Positions 44,576 through 52,947 of a stretch of 64,000 nt of DNA are shown piece by piece. Numbering within the stretch: position 1 is the first letter of the stretch; each line of letters opens with the position of its first letter. The notes below the pieces were generated by a model. The model saw only the letters and a program-made list of their open reading frames with translations. It ran no database searches and was not told the origin of the DNA. This DNA is from DASPKM01 sp035628135. Its GTDB lineage: Bacteria > Bacteroidota > Bacteroidia > Chitinophagales > Chitinophagaceae. The stretch is taken from contig DASPKM010000014.1 of NCBI GenBank assembly GCA_035628135.1, positions 62,001 to 126,000 of the forward strand, given 5' to 3'. Made by a program: the position numbers and the translations under genes.

Positions 44576-45172
44576 TTGACTGATCACATAGAGGATATAC
44601 ACACGCTGATAGATGGTTGCCGTGCAAACAACCGAAACAGCCAGCAGCAGATGTACGATCTGTTGAAGGAGTATGCTATGCGCATTTGTTACAGGTACAT
44701 TAACCGCGCGGAAGATGTTGAAGAAGTTATGAATGAAGGGTTTATAAAATTGTTCAAGCACATGCGCCAATTCGAGGACAACCGGCACGAGCAGGTAACG
44801 GCGGCGTTGAAGGGTTGGTTCAGGAAGATTCTGGTGAACACCTGTATCGACCATCTTAGGAAAACTTCATCTTTTTTGAATGGACATGTTATCCAGGACA
44901 AACACGAACTTATACAGGACACGGCCGAGACCGGTCTGGACAAAATCTCACATAAAGAAATCATTGCTTGCATCAAAGATCTTTCGCCAGCCTACCGTAC
45001 GGTATTCAACTTATTTGTAATAGAAGGATTTTCCCACGAAGAAATAGCTAAACAGCTCGGCATTTCAGTAGGCTCTTCCAAATCCAATCTTTCGAAAGCC
45101 AGGGAAAACCTGAGAAAGATCATCATCAAAAAACTTTACCCTGAACAGTATGCCGAATCTGCACGACGATAA
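44576..45172 (+). CDS. ECF-type RNA polymerase sigma factor
   Basis: 198 residues. Region 2 is ICYRYINRAEDVEEVMNEGF, with FIKLFKHMRQF next. Region 4 is LSPAYRTVFNLFVIEGFSHEEIAKQLGIS with SVGSSKSNLSKARE. The start is the TTG at 44576, because the next Met lies within region 2 and homologues begin about 20-25 residues before it. The stop overlaps the next start by 23 nt, so translation is coupled to the membrane protein that follows, the usual position of an anti-sigma partner. Confidence 0.88.
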   Translation: MTDHIEDIHTLIDGCRANNRNSQQQMYDLLKEYAMRICYRYINRAEDVEEVMNEGFIKLFKHMRQFEDNRHEQVTAALKGWFRKILVNTCIDHLRKTSSFLNGHVIQDKHELIQDTAETGLDKISHKEIIACIKDLSPAYRTVFNLFVIEGFSHEEIAKQLGISVGSSKSNLSKARENLRKIIIKKLYPEQYAESARR

Positions 45173-46613
45173 TCATCTCGATAACCTGAGCCGGAAAGCT
45201 GCAGAAGAATTCCAGCCAGACCAGGAGCTTCACTCCTGGCAAAAGCTGCATCCGCACCTGGAAGCCGCCCTTCCGCAAAAAAAGGAAAGTAAACGCAGGT
45301 TCCTGATAATACTTTTCCTTTTCCTGCTGATCGGCGGAGGCATTACGCTTTCTGCAATTCTCATCAATGGCCCCGCGCCTGTTGCTGATACAGAGAACAC
45401 CGATGCTGGTAAAACCTCCGGTACTACTGCTCCCTCCACTAAAACCACCGAGAAGAGCTCAGCAACAACAGGCACTGAAACCGCACCGCCCAATGTAACA
45501 CCCACGGAAAAAGCTTCCGGCAAGCCCGGTGCAAACGATAGCCAACCCCAGCAAACACAAGAAAGCACAATTGATCAACCCGAACGCAGCGTTAGTAGCG
45601 GCAATGCCAACTCCAGCGAATTTTCCATTAACAGGAAAAAACCGGCGACCCAACAGGATATTGCCAGGCAAATTAACCGCGATCAAAAGCGGGCGACTGC
45701 CGACAAATCGAATGAACCAGTGAAAACTGACCGGCAAACGGACAATCCTGATGTTGCTAAGCATCTGCCGAATAAAACAGTAGATAAAACCACGGATGCA
45801 TCCGTATCTGATAAAACTTCTGACAAAACTGCCGTGAAACCAGCCGATGTTTCTGATAAAACTATAGTCGATCCCTCGGGTGCAACGGATAAAGCTGCAA
45901 ATAAAACAGCGGATCAATCAGCAGGCAATAATCACCCTCGACTCGCGGCTGATCCGACACCGAACAGAGAGTTCCCCAAGAACAACAAACAAATTCCGCC
46001 TTTAAAAAATCGTTGGGAGTTTGGATTAACTTACGCGCCGGACATCAGTACGGTTAAGTTCAGCCATACGCAGGAACCGGGGCATAATTTCGGCGCAACC
46101 GTGGCTTACAATATCTCCAGGAGGCTTGCCGTACAAACCGGTGCTATATACACTACCAAAAACTATAAGAGCAATGGGTCCGATTACCATCCGCCCAAAG
46201 GTTACTGGACAGATTATGTGAAGCTGGAAACTGTTACCGCCAGTTGCAGCATGTGGGACATACCCCTGAACCTCCGGTACAATATGACGCCCCGGAAAAA
46301 ATCGAATTTTTATGCGTCCGCCGGCCTGTCCTCTTACCTCATGCAGCAGGAAGACTATGATTTCTTTTATTATTACAACGGTGCCCCGGTAAGCCGTTAC
46401 CGCAGCATGGACAACAGCAGCAAACATTGGATGTCGGTGCTGAACTTATCGGTTGCCTATGAGCGGCAACTGGGCAAAAACTTCTCGCTGCAGGCGGAAC
46501 CCTTTTTTAAACAACCGCTGAATGGCGTAGGGTTCGGCAGTGTAAGACTCAATTCGACCGGCGTGTACTTTACATTGAAATATAAGCCGCTTTCCGGACG
46601 ATTGTCACGATAG
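45150..46613 (+). CDS. Membrane-anchored protein with linker and C-terminal outer-membrane barrel-like domain
   Basis: 487 residues. Short cytoplasmic N-terminus (LHDDNHLDNLSRKAAEEFQP), one membrane helix (about 51-72), a linker of over 200 residues rich in Thr, Lys, Asp and Pro with repeated DKT units, and a C-terminal domain (about 287-487) of barrel-type strands (FGATVAYNISRRLAVQTGAI, YFTLKYKPLSGR). Coupled to the ECF sigma gene. It may be a trans-envelope anti-sigma-like regulator. The N-terminus has no recognised anti-sigma domain. A terminator follows at 46653. Confidence 0.75.
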   Translation: MPNLHDDNHLDNLSRKAAEEFQPDQELHSWQKLHPHLEAALPQKKESKRRFLIILFLFLLIGGGITLSAILINGPAPVADTENTDAGKTSGTTAPSTKTTEKSSATTGTETAPPNVTPTEKASGKPGANDSQPQQTQESTIDQPERSVSSGNANSSEFSINRKKPATQQDIARQINRDQKRATADKSNEPVKTDRQTDNPDVAKHLPNKTVDKTTDASVSDKTSDKTAVKPADVSDKTIVDPSGATDKAANKTADQSAGNNHPRLAADPTPNREFPKNNKQIPPLKNRWEFGLTYAPDISTVKFSHTQEPGHNFGATVAYNISRRLAVQTGAIYTTKNYKSNGSDYHPPKGYWTDYVKLETVTASCSMWDIPLNLRYNMTPRKKSNFYASAGLSSYLMQQEDYDFFYYYNGAPVSRYRSMDNSSKHWMSVLNLSVAYERQLGKNFSLQAEPFFKQPLNGVGFGSVRLNSTGVYFTLKYKPLSGRLSR

Positions 46614-46652
46614 ACACAGACAGATTTCCTTTTGAGGAGTTGACTGCTGCTA

Positions 46653-46681
46653 AAGCATCACGGTGATCGTGATGCTTTTTT
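46653..46681 (+). terminator. Rho-independent terminator of the ECF sigma operon
   Basis: A perfect 10-bp stem (46653-46662 with 46668-46677) with a 5-nt loop and T-run. It ends only 7 nt before the apparent kinase ATG at 46688. Confidence 0.8.
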
Positions 46682-46687
46682 GATGAA

Positions 46688-48820
46688 ATGGCTTATTTTC
46701 ATAAAAATCTTTGCCTGGTGCAGACCGCCACTGACAAACGGAAGGCCGCCCTTCATCTTACCCATTTACCGGATTTTGCAAAATTCCTGCATGACCATCA
46801 CCTACCGGAATTTGTGAAGGAATACCTTCACCTGACGGGACAACTGAACCCTCCCATCCTGCAGTATTTCGAATCCATGAAGGAGGAAGAATTTCTTGCC
46901 TTTGCCACCAGGTCGGCGGGCGACCTGCTGCAATACATCGCCGGCAACAGGGCATTGGAGCAAATACAGTTTGCAAAAGACCAATGGCTGAGCGGGCAAA
47001 TACCCCGCATGAAACGCCACCAGGTGCTGGCTCAGGACATTTCATCCATCGCTTTTATAAGAAAGCAGTCCTTTCTGAAATTCATTCCATCATACACAAG
47101 GGATGTACCTACCATTCTGGCCATCGTAAAGGAATTAGACGAATACATCCTCAGCCTCGAGACCATACTTTGGGAGGCGTACATCGGGCTCTTGCACGAA
47201 CGCATCGATGAACACGCGTACTTTATCAAAAGAATAACCGAAACATCGCCCGGCGTTATTTATGTATACGATGTGATAGAGGACCGCGAGATATATGTAA
47301 ATGAAACCGTACGCGAATTTTTGGGATACACGCCGGAAGATATTCAGAACATGGGCGATTCTTTTGTCCCGGACATGATACATCCCGAAGATATACCCGT
47401 TATACGCTCCTATGAAGAAGAATTTAAGAATGCGGCCGACGGTGAAATAAGATCCGTACGGTACAGGATACGCAACAGGCGCGGTGACTACAAATGGATG
47501 CGTACCTACGAATCGGTATTCAAGCGCGACCACGAAGGCAGGGTGATGCAAAAGATCGGCATTGCCATCGACATTCATAACGAGAAGATCATTTCCGACC
47601 GGCTGCACGAACGCGAAGAACAATTAAAAGAGCTGGTAAGGGAATTAAGGCAAAGCGAGCTGGATGCACGCGAAAGCCAGCACTTTATTCAAAAGCTCGC
47701 AGACGCTACGCCTTCCATCATTGCTTCGTATAATATCAACACCGGCAAATACCGGTTTGTGAGCTATGGCCTGAAGAAATTATTAGGGTACGATCCCGAG
47801 CTGCCGTTGCGCGATGGCGTGGCCTTCTTTGTGAACCTGGTGCATCCCGACGATCTTGGCCCCATCATGGAACAAAATGCGAAAGTGCTGGAACAGGCCA
47901 ACCGCGAGGGGCCCGGCGCGGGTGAGCCCATCGTAGATTTTGAATACCGCATGCGCCATGAAAATGGGGAATACCGCTGGTTCCATACTTATGGCACGGT
48001 GTTCGACCGCAACAGCAATGGCCAGGTAGAGCACCTACTTAACATATCCATCGACGTTACCTTCCGCAAGGAAATGGAGACCGCGCTCTCCCAAAAAAAC
48101 CTGCAACTGGAACAATCGAATGCAAACCTGGAAGAGTTTGCATACGTGGCCAGCCACGACCTTAAAGAGCCGTTGCGCAAGATATCGATCTTCGGCGACC
48201 GGTTACTCTCCACGCATTACCAGCATCTTTCCAATGAAGGACAATTTTATCTTGAAAAAATAATTGATTCTTCGCGGAAGATGCAGGTGCTCATCAACGA
48301 CCTGTTATCGCTTTCATTGATTACCGGTAATAAATCTTTTGTTCCATACAGCCTGCAGGATATCCTGGACGAGGTATTGCGCACGCTGGAGTATAAGATC
48401 GAAGAGAAGGGAGCTGTAGTGCATGCATCGGAACTGCCCCAGGCCACGATCATTCCTTCGCAATTCAGGCAATTGTTCCAGAACCTGCTGACCAATTCGC
48501 TGAAGTTTATACGCGAAGGCGTGCGGCCGGAGATACATGTTCGGGCACGGAGGCTGCAGGCTTCGGAAGTGGACCATTTCAGGCTTCCGAAATCGAAACG
48601 TTACCTTGAAATTTCTTTCAGCGATAACGGCATAGGGTTCGATAACATGTTTGCAGCAAAGATCTTCGCCATTTTTCAACGCTTACACCACAAGGAATAC
48701 GAGGGCACCGGCATTGGGCTGGCCATTTGTAAGAAGATAGTCGAGAACCACGAAGGCATCATTTTCGCAACGGGCCAGCCGGGCAAGGGCGCAACGTTTA
48801 CCTTTATTATCCCGCAGTAA
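46688..48820 (+). CDS. PAS-domain sensor histidine kinase
   Basis: 710 residues, soluble. An unrecognised helical N-terminal domain (about 20-190), two PAS domains (about 200-305, TSPGVIYVYDVIEDREIYVN; and about 345-460, TPSIIASYNINTGKYRFVS), HisKA with VASHDLKEPLRKISI, and HATPase_c with NLLTNSLKF, DNGIGFD and GTGIGLAICKKI. No receiver domain and no adjacent response regulator. The catalytic half closely resembles the kinase at 11598-14930. The start is uncertain: ATG 46688 is very close to a terminator, and the GTG at 46718 in the same frame is an alternative. Confidence 0.88.
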   Translation: MAYFHKNLCLVQTATDKRKAALHLTHLPDFAKFLHDHHLPEFVKEYLHLTGQLNPPILQYFESMKEEEFLAFATRSAGDLLQYIAGNRALEQIQFAKDQWLSGQIPRMKRHQVLAQDISSIAFIRKQSFLKFIPSYTRDVPTILAIVKELDEYILSLETILWEAYIGLLHERIDEHAYFIKRITETSPGVIYVYDVIEDREIYVNETVREFLGYTPEDIQNMGDSFVPDMIHPEDIPVIRSYEEEFKNAADGEIRSVRYRIRNRRGDYKWMRTYESVFKRDHEGRVMQKIGIAIDIHNEKIISDRLHEREEQLKELVRELRQSELDARESQHFIQKLADATPSIIASYNINTGKYRFVSYGLKKLLGYDPELPLRDGVAFFVNLVHPDDLGPIMEQNAKVLEQANREGPGAGEPIVDFEYRMRHENGEYRWFHTYGTVFDRNSNGQVEHLLNISIDVTFRKEMETALSQKNLQLEQSNANLEEFAYVASHDLKEPLRKISIFGDRLLSTHYQHLSNEGQFYLEKIIDSSRKMQVLINDLLSLSLITGNKSFVPYSLQDILDEVLRTLEYKIEEKGAVVHASELPQATIIPSQFRQLFQNLLTNSLKFIREGVRPEIHVRARRLQASEVDHFRLPKSKRYLEISFSDNGIGFDNMFAAKIFAIFQRLHHKEYEGTGIGLAICKKIVENHEGIIFATGQPGKGATFTFIIPQ

Positions 48821-48997
48821 TATAAGCGGGTTTCCAAACTTGTCCGAATACCATAAAACACCGGTTATACAGCCCTCTTCTCGTTTAGAAGCTTATCCTG
48901 CTGCTGGTAGCCGGATTTTCTGATGGTCGTTTACCTTTTGATTTATTAACCCAATGATTGGTGGGCGCCCTGGCACGAATATTTTCGCAGCCTCAAC

Positions 48998-49735
48998 ATG
49001 CGCAATATCGATTGGCGGATAGGATGCTCAGGCTTTCATTACTCAGATTGGAAGGAGATCTTTTATCCCAAAGGCCTGCCGCAAAGAAAATGGTTCGATT
49101 ATTATTGCGCCCATTTCAATACGCTGGAGCTGAATGTTACATTCTATCGCTTTCCTCAGCCTAAATTCCTGGAGAACTGGTATAACCTAAGCCCCGCAGG
49201 TTTCGATTTCTCCGTGAAAGCGCCTCGGCTTATCACTCATTACAAACAATTTTCCGATACCCAACGTATGCTGAACGATTTTTATACTACTACCCGCGAA
49301 GGACTGCGCGATAAACTGGGTTGCATCCTGTTCCAGTTTCCCGCCCGCATGGCCTATTCTGACAAAATGCTCGAGCGTATTCTTGGCCAGTTGGATACCT
49401 CGCTGGTGAACATGCTGGAGTTCAGGCATGCGAGCTGGTGGATACCGCAGGTATATGAAAGGCTGGCCGCGTACAAAGTAGGTTTTTGCGGCCATAGCTA
49501 CCCGTTATTGCCGGACGATGTGGTATGCAATAACCCGGTACTGTATTACCGCTTCCATGGATTGCCAAAATTGTATTATTCCCAGTACAAAAGGGCATTC
49601 GTGCAGCAGGTGGCGTGGCGTGTGCGTGCCTGTGAGGGAGTACAGAAGGCGTATGTTTATTTCAACAATACGGCTACAATAGCTGCCATCAGGAATGCCA
49701 GGTATTTACAGCAGTTGACGCGGGAAGCGGGCTGA
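48998..49735 (+). CDS. DUF72-family TIM-barrel protein
   Basis: 245 residues from ATG 48998. DUF72 pattern: WRIGCSGFHYSDWKEIFYP, FDYYCAHFNTLELNVTFYRF, FDFSVKAPRLITH, LGCILFQFPARM, VNMLEFRHASWW, YYRFHG and AYVYFNNT. Related to UPF0759/YecE proteins with a TIM-barrel fold. The biochemical role is unsettled in the family. No signal peptide. Confidence 0.9.
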   Translation: MRNIDWRIGCSGFHYSDWKEIFYPKGLPQRKWFDYYCAHFNTLELNVTFYRFPQPKFLENWYNLSPAGFDFSVKAPRLITHYKQFSDTQRMLNDFYTTTREGLRDKLGCILFQFPARMAYSDKMLERILGQLDTSLVNMLEFRHASWWIPQVYERLAAYKVGFCGHSYPLLPDDVVCNNPVLYYRFHGLPKLYYSQYKRAFVQQVAWRVRACEGVQKAYVYFNNTATIAAIRNARYLQQLTREAG

Positions 49736-49744
49736 TGCAAGGAC

Positions 49745-49776
49745 AGAAAAAAGCCATCCCGAAGATTCGGGACGGC
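49745..49776 (-). terminator. Rho-independent terminator of the small lipoprotein gene
   Basis: An 11-bp stem (49753-49763 with 49766-49776; one G-U pair on the minus transcript). Downstream on the minus strand is TTTTTTCTG. Confidence 0.7.
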
Positions 49777-49813
49777 CTCTAACGATTGCTTGCCATATAA
49801 AAAATTCTTCTTC

Positions 49814-50002
49814 TTACTTCTTAGTTGAATCCGGCCTGTTTGCACTGGTATCGGTCGGATTAGTAGTGTTAGTGTCAAGAGGAACTGTTGCAGTGTCAGT
49901 AGGGGTGGTAGTGGTTGTTGTATCGGTCTTTGTTTCTTCGCTACCGCCGTTGTTACAAGCTACAAAAGCGCCAATAGCCAGAACTAACAAAAGTTTTTTC
50001 AT
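49814..50002 (-). CDS. Small Thr-rich lipoprotein
   Basis: 62 residues. Signal MKKLLLVLAIGAFVACNN (lipobox Cys about residue 16). The mature part is almost only Thr, Asp, Pro and Ser, probably disordered and surface-exposed. ATG 50000-50002. It is divergent to the ECF sigma gene at 50181 and carries the same bipartite promoter-like sequence, which makes it a likely sigma target. It has its own terminator. Confidence 0.75.
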   Translation of the reverse strand: MKKLLLVLAIGAFVACNNGGSEETKTDTTTTTTPTDTATVPLDTNTTNPTDTSANRPDSTKK

Positions 50003-50040
50003 TGTGTTCTTTTTAGTGTGGTGAATGAATGATTTGAGGG

Positions 50041-50069
50041 TTAATACCCCAACCGAAAAAAAGTAACCC
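50041..50069 (-). promoter_or_regulatory. ECF-type promoter for the small lipoprotein
   Basis: On the minus strand GGGTTAC (50063-50069) and GTATTAA (50041-50047) are separated by exactly 15 nt. About 38 nt separate the second box from the ATG. The same pair with the same spacing faces the opposite way at 50139-50167. Confidence 0.6.
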
Positions 50070-50138
50070 TTTATATTTTATTTTTTTTCATTTTGCATCG
50101 TTTTAAGGCCGTTTTTGGCGGCCGGAAGCGCCCCCAAC

Positions 50139-50167
50139 GGGTTACTTCTGCGCATTTTTAGTATTAA
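50139..50167 (+). promoter_or_regulatory. ECF-type promoter for the sigma/protease operon
   Basis: GGGTTAC (50139-50145), 15 nt, GTATTAA (50161-50167). Identical boxes and spacing to the divergent promoter at 50041-50069. Suggests autoregulation by the sigma factor encoded from 50181. Confidence 0.6.
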
Positions 50168-50180
50168 AAGATGACTATTT

Positions 50181-50750
50181 GTGAAAATAGAGCTTAATGA
50201 ACGGGCGTTATTGCAGGGGCTTGCTTCCAATGACAGGCAATCGGTTGAAACCTTGTACAAGCAGCACTATAAAATGGTGCAGGCATTGATAATCAATAAT
50301 CAAGGCACAGCAGATGATGCAAAGGACATATTCCAGGAAGCTATGGTGGTATTGTATGAGAGGGCCAGGTCCGGAACCTTTGAGCTGAACTGTCAACTCA
50401 AAACTTACTTATACTCCGTTTGCAGGAGGTTATGGCTCAAACGTTTGCAACATTTGCAAAAATATGTTCCCGACATGGTCAACGTAGAAGAGACCGTTCC
50501 CGTAGAGGATGAGCTGGAAGCACAGGAACAAAGGAATACGGAATACCTGATGATGGAAAAAGCCCTGATCAACCTGGGCGAACCCTGCAGAAGCCTTTTG
50601 GAGGCATTTTACCTGCAAAAACGCAATATGACGGAAATAGCCGGGAATTTCGGGTACACCAATGCAGACAATGCCAAGAACCAGAAGTACAAGTGCCTGA
50701 TGAGATTGAAAAAAATATTCTTTGCTCAATATAAAAACGAAACGGTGTGA
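50181..50750 (+). CDS. ECF-type RNA polymerase sigma factor
   Basis: 189 residues from GTG 50181. Region 2 contains YKQHYKMVQALIINNQGTADDAKDIFQEAM. Region 4 is divergent but helical (LLEAFYLQKRNMTEIAGNFGY, ADNAKNQKYKCLMRLKK). Its TGA overlaps the ATG of the membrane protease gene (ATGA-type overlap), so the two are co-translated. It probably drives its own operon and the divergent lipoprotein through the paired promoter described at 50041-50167. Confidence 0.87.
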   Translation: MKIELNERALLQGLASNDRQSVETLYKQHYKMVQALIINNQGTADDAKDIFQEAMVVLYERARSGTFELNCQLKTYLYSVCRRLWLKRLQHLQKYVPDMVNVEETVPVEDELEAQEQRNTEYLMMEKALINLGEPCRSLLEAFYLQKRNMTEIAGNFGYTNADNAKNQKYKCLMRLKKIFFAQYKNETV

Positions 50751-51853
50751 TGGATAATATCGACAATATTCAAATGCTGGACGCCGTAGAGCGCTATATC
50801 CGTGGAGAAATGAACTCCCAGGAACGCGTTTACTTCGAGCAACTCCGCAAATCCAATCCCGAGGTAGACCAACTGGTGGTGGAACATACCATGTTCCTGA
50901 ACCAACTGGAAAAATTCGGGGACCACAAACAGTTCAAAGCCTGTCTCAACGAAGTGCACAATTCGCTTTCAGAGGCAGGTGTTATTAAAGAGCAAGCTCC
51001 CAAGGCCAAGGTGTTCGAATTGTTCCGCAAGCACAAAAAAATATTGGGCGTGGCCGCGTCTATCGCTGGCTTTACTGCCCTGGCCATTGCCGGTATGGTG
51101 TCTTATTATTCCCGCCAGGCCAACAATGCCGACCTCGAGCAGCTGAGAAGGGAATTCAAGCACGAAGTAGCCAAGAAAACGAATGAAGTGCGCAACGAGC
51201 TCAACAGAAAAATCTCAAAGGCGCCGGAAAATGCGCCGGTACTTTCAGGCGGCACCGGCTTCCTCATCGATGGCAAAGGATACCTGGTCACCAATGCACA
51301 CGTGGTAAAAGGCGCCAGCTCCGTAGTGGTGCAAAACAATAAAGCGCAGGAATTCCACGCCAGAACCATTTATATCAGCCCTACTTCCGACCTCGCATTC
51401 CTGCAGATCACGGACGAGGACTTCAAACCCTTTACGAGCCTGCCATACGGCATTCGTAAAAGCAACTCCGACCTCGGAGAGCCCCTGTTCACGCTCGGCT
51501 TTCCCCGCGACGAGATCGTTTACAACGAAGGTTATATGAGCGCTAAAACCGGCTTCAAGGGCGATACCCTGACCTGCCAGATCGGTGTATCGGCCAACCC
51601 CGGTAACTCAGGCGGGCCGGTGTTCAACAAAAACGGCGAGGTCATCGGCATCATCAATACCCGCCAAACCCAGGCACAGGGCGTTGTATTTGCCGTAACC
51701 GCCCGGAATATCTTTACCTCGCTGGAGGAGATCAAAAAAGACACCACTTACCAGCACCTCAAAGTTCCTGTATCGTCCAATGTAAAAGGACTGGAAAGAA
51801 CTCAGCAGGTAAAGAAAATCGAGGATTGCATCTTTATGGTGAAGAGCTACTAA
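50750..51853 (+). CDS. Anti-sigma-like / HtrA-type serine protease fusion, membrane-anchored
   Basis: 367 residues. The cytoplasmic part (1-100) has an anti-sigma-like helical pattern (AVERYIRGEMNSQERVYFEQL, then NPEVDQLVVEH). One membrane helix lies at about 102-121, then a coiled coil (about 124-155), then a trypsin-like domain with TNAHVV (His about 184), SDLAFLQI (Asp about 214) and GNSGGPVF (Ser about 287). No PDZ domain: only about 80 residues follow the Ser. The triad is intact. In the classical RpoE pathway the anti-sigma (RseA) and protease (DegS) are separate. Here they appear joined. ATG 50750 overlaps the sigma stop. Confidence 0.85.
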   Translation: MDNIDNIQMLDAVERYIRGEMNSQERVYFEQLRKSNPEVDQLVVEHTMFLNQLEKFGDHKQFKACLNEVHNSLSEAGVIKEQAPKAKVFELFRKHKKILGVAASIAGFTALAIAGMVSYYSRQANNADLEQLRREFKHEVAKKTNEVRNELNRKISKAPENAPVLSGGTGFLIDGKGYLVTNAHVVKGASSVVVQNNKAQEFHARTIYISPTSDLAFLQITDEDFKPFTSLPYGIRKSNSDLGEPLFTLGFPRDEIVYNEGYMSAKTGFKGDTLTCQIGVSANPGNSGGPVFNKNGEVIGIINTRQTQAQGVVFAVTARNIFTSLEEIKKDTTYQHLKVPVSSNVKGLERTQQVKKIEDCIFMVKSY

Positions 51854-51883
51854 TTATCCGGTAGATAAACAATCACAATTCAT

Positions 51884-51920
51884 CAAAAGAGCCCATTGCA
51901 CAACGCTATGGGCTCTTTTG
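51884..51920 (+). terminator. Bidirectional terminator hairpin
   Basis: A perfect 13-bp stem (51884-51896 with 51908-51920) with an 11-nt loop. Arms begin with A-run and end with T-run, so it can serve the protease gene and the convergent nucleotidyltransferase gene. Confidence 0.78.
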
Positions 51921-51982
51921 ATTATGTGCAGTTGCAAATCTGTACAGCTGCTCCCAAGGAGCCCTTTGAACAAATCGGCGCA

Positions 51983-52885
51983 TTATTGTTGCCACAACTT
52001 CGGGGGATACTCGCCCTGGTGCACCAAATGCTCCAGGCTGGCCTTTACTTCGGGCGCATCTTCTTTATAAGTAACACCAAACCACTGGGCGCCGGTGGGT
52101 ATGACTTTTATTCGTCCCAGCCCATTGCGCACCAAGTGATCGCCGATGATCGGAATAAAAAATTCTGCTTTGGGATTGCTGGCGTTCTGAGCCAGGAAAT
52201 CGTGAAATGCTTTTTCTGTGAGATCGAAGACGGAAGGATGAAAACACCAGAAATTCATAGACGCCTTGGAGTCGGAAGCCAATTCCATTTTGCTGCCATC
52301 TTCCTCGTACACAATTTTATCCCCCTCCCGGTATACCTTGGTGCGTTCCGCGATGGATACCAGCAAACCCTGCCCGTCTACCTGGCACACGCCGCGGCTG
52401 ACCGTTCCATTTTCCGACAAAGTTTTGATCAGCTCGTAACCAATGATGCAATACAGGTTCGGGCTTACTTCGGTAGTAAGGAATTGATATGCTTTTTCAA
52501 AAGCATCGCGCCCATAAAAATCATCGGCATTGATAACGGCAAAAGGTTCCTTAACAGCATCCCTGGCGCATAAAACCGCGTGCGCCGTGCCCCAGGGCTT
52601 GGTGCGCTCCGGCGGCACCTGGTAACCGTTGATGTAGGACTGCAGGTCCTGGTACACATAATCCGTTGCGATCCTGCCCTTGAGCTTGGGCTCGAATATT
52701 TCTTTAAAGTCTTCCGCAAAATCCTCGCGGATGATGAACACTACTTTTCCAAACCCTGCGCGTACAGCATCATAGATCGAGTAATCCATGATGGTTTCTC
52801 CTCCGGGGCCGAATGACTGTATCTGCTTCATGCTTCCGTAACGGGATGCCATACCTGCGGCTAAGATTAAAAGTGTTGGTTTCAT
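51983..52885 (-). CDS. Sugar-phosphate nucleotidyltransferase-like protein
   Basis: 300 residues. The N-terminal motif LLILAAGMASRYGSMKQIQSFGPGGE is a variant of the NTP-transferase loop, with VINADDFYGRDAF (metal Asp-Asp) downstream. Such enzymes link NTP to sugar or sugar-like phosphates for cell-surface glycans. Exact substrate unknown. ATG 52883-52885. A good promoter lies at 52916-52947. Confidence 0.82.
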   Translation of the reverse strand: MKPTLLILAAGMASRYGSMKQIQSFGPGGETIMDYSIYDAVRAGFGKVVFIIREDFAEDFKEIFEPKLKGRIATDYVYQDLQSYINGYQVPPERTKPWGTAHAVLCARDAVKEPFAVINADDFYGRDAFEKAYQFLTTEVSPNLYCIIGYELIKTLSENGTVSRGVCQVDGQGLLVSIAERTKVYREGDKIVYEEDGSKMELASDSKASMNFWCFHPSVFDLTEKAFHDFLAQNASNPKAEFFIPIIGDHLVRNGLGRIKVIPTGAQWFGVTYKEDAPEVKASLEHLVHQGEYPPKLWQQ

Positions 52886-52915
52886 GTCCTAATTTTAAAT
52901 TCCTGAAAAAGAAAG

Positions 52916-52947
52916 CAAAAGTAAGGATTTATGATTGCCGCGATCAA
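52916..52947 (-). promoter_or_regulatory. Promoter of the nucleotidyltransferase gene
   Basis: On the minus strand TTG (52945-52947), 21 nt, TACTTTTG (52916-52923), matching the Bacteroidota TTG-N17-23-TAnnTTTG pattern. About 30 nt to the ATG. The -33 box lies inside the divergent PLP-enzyme gene. Confidence 0.5.
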
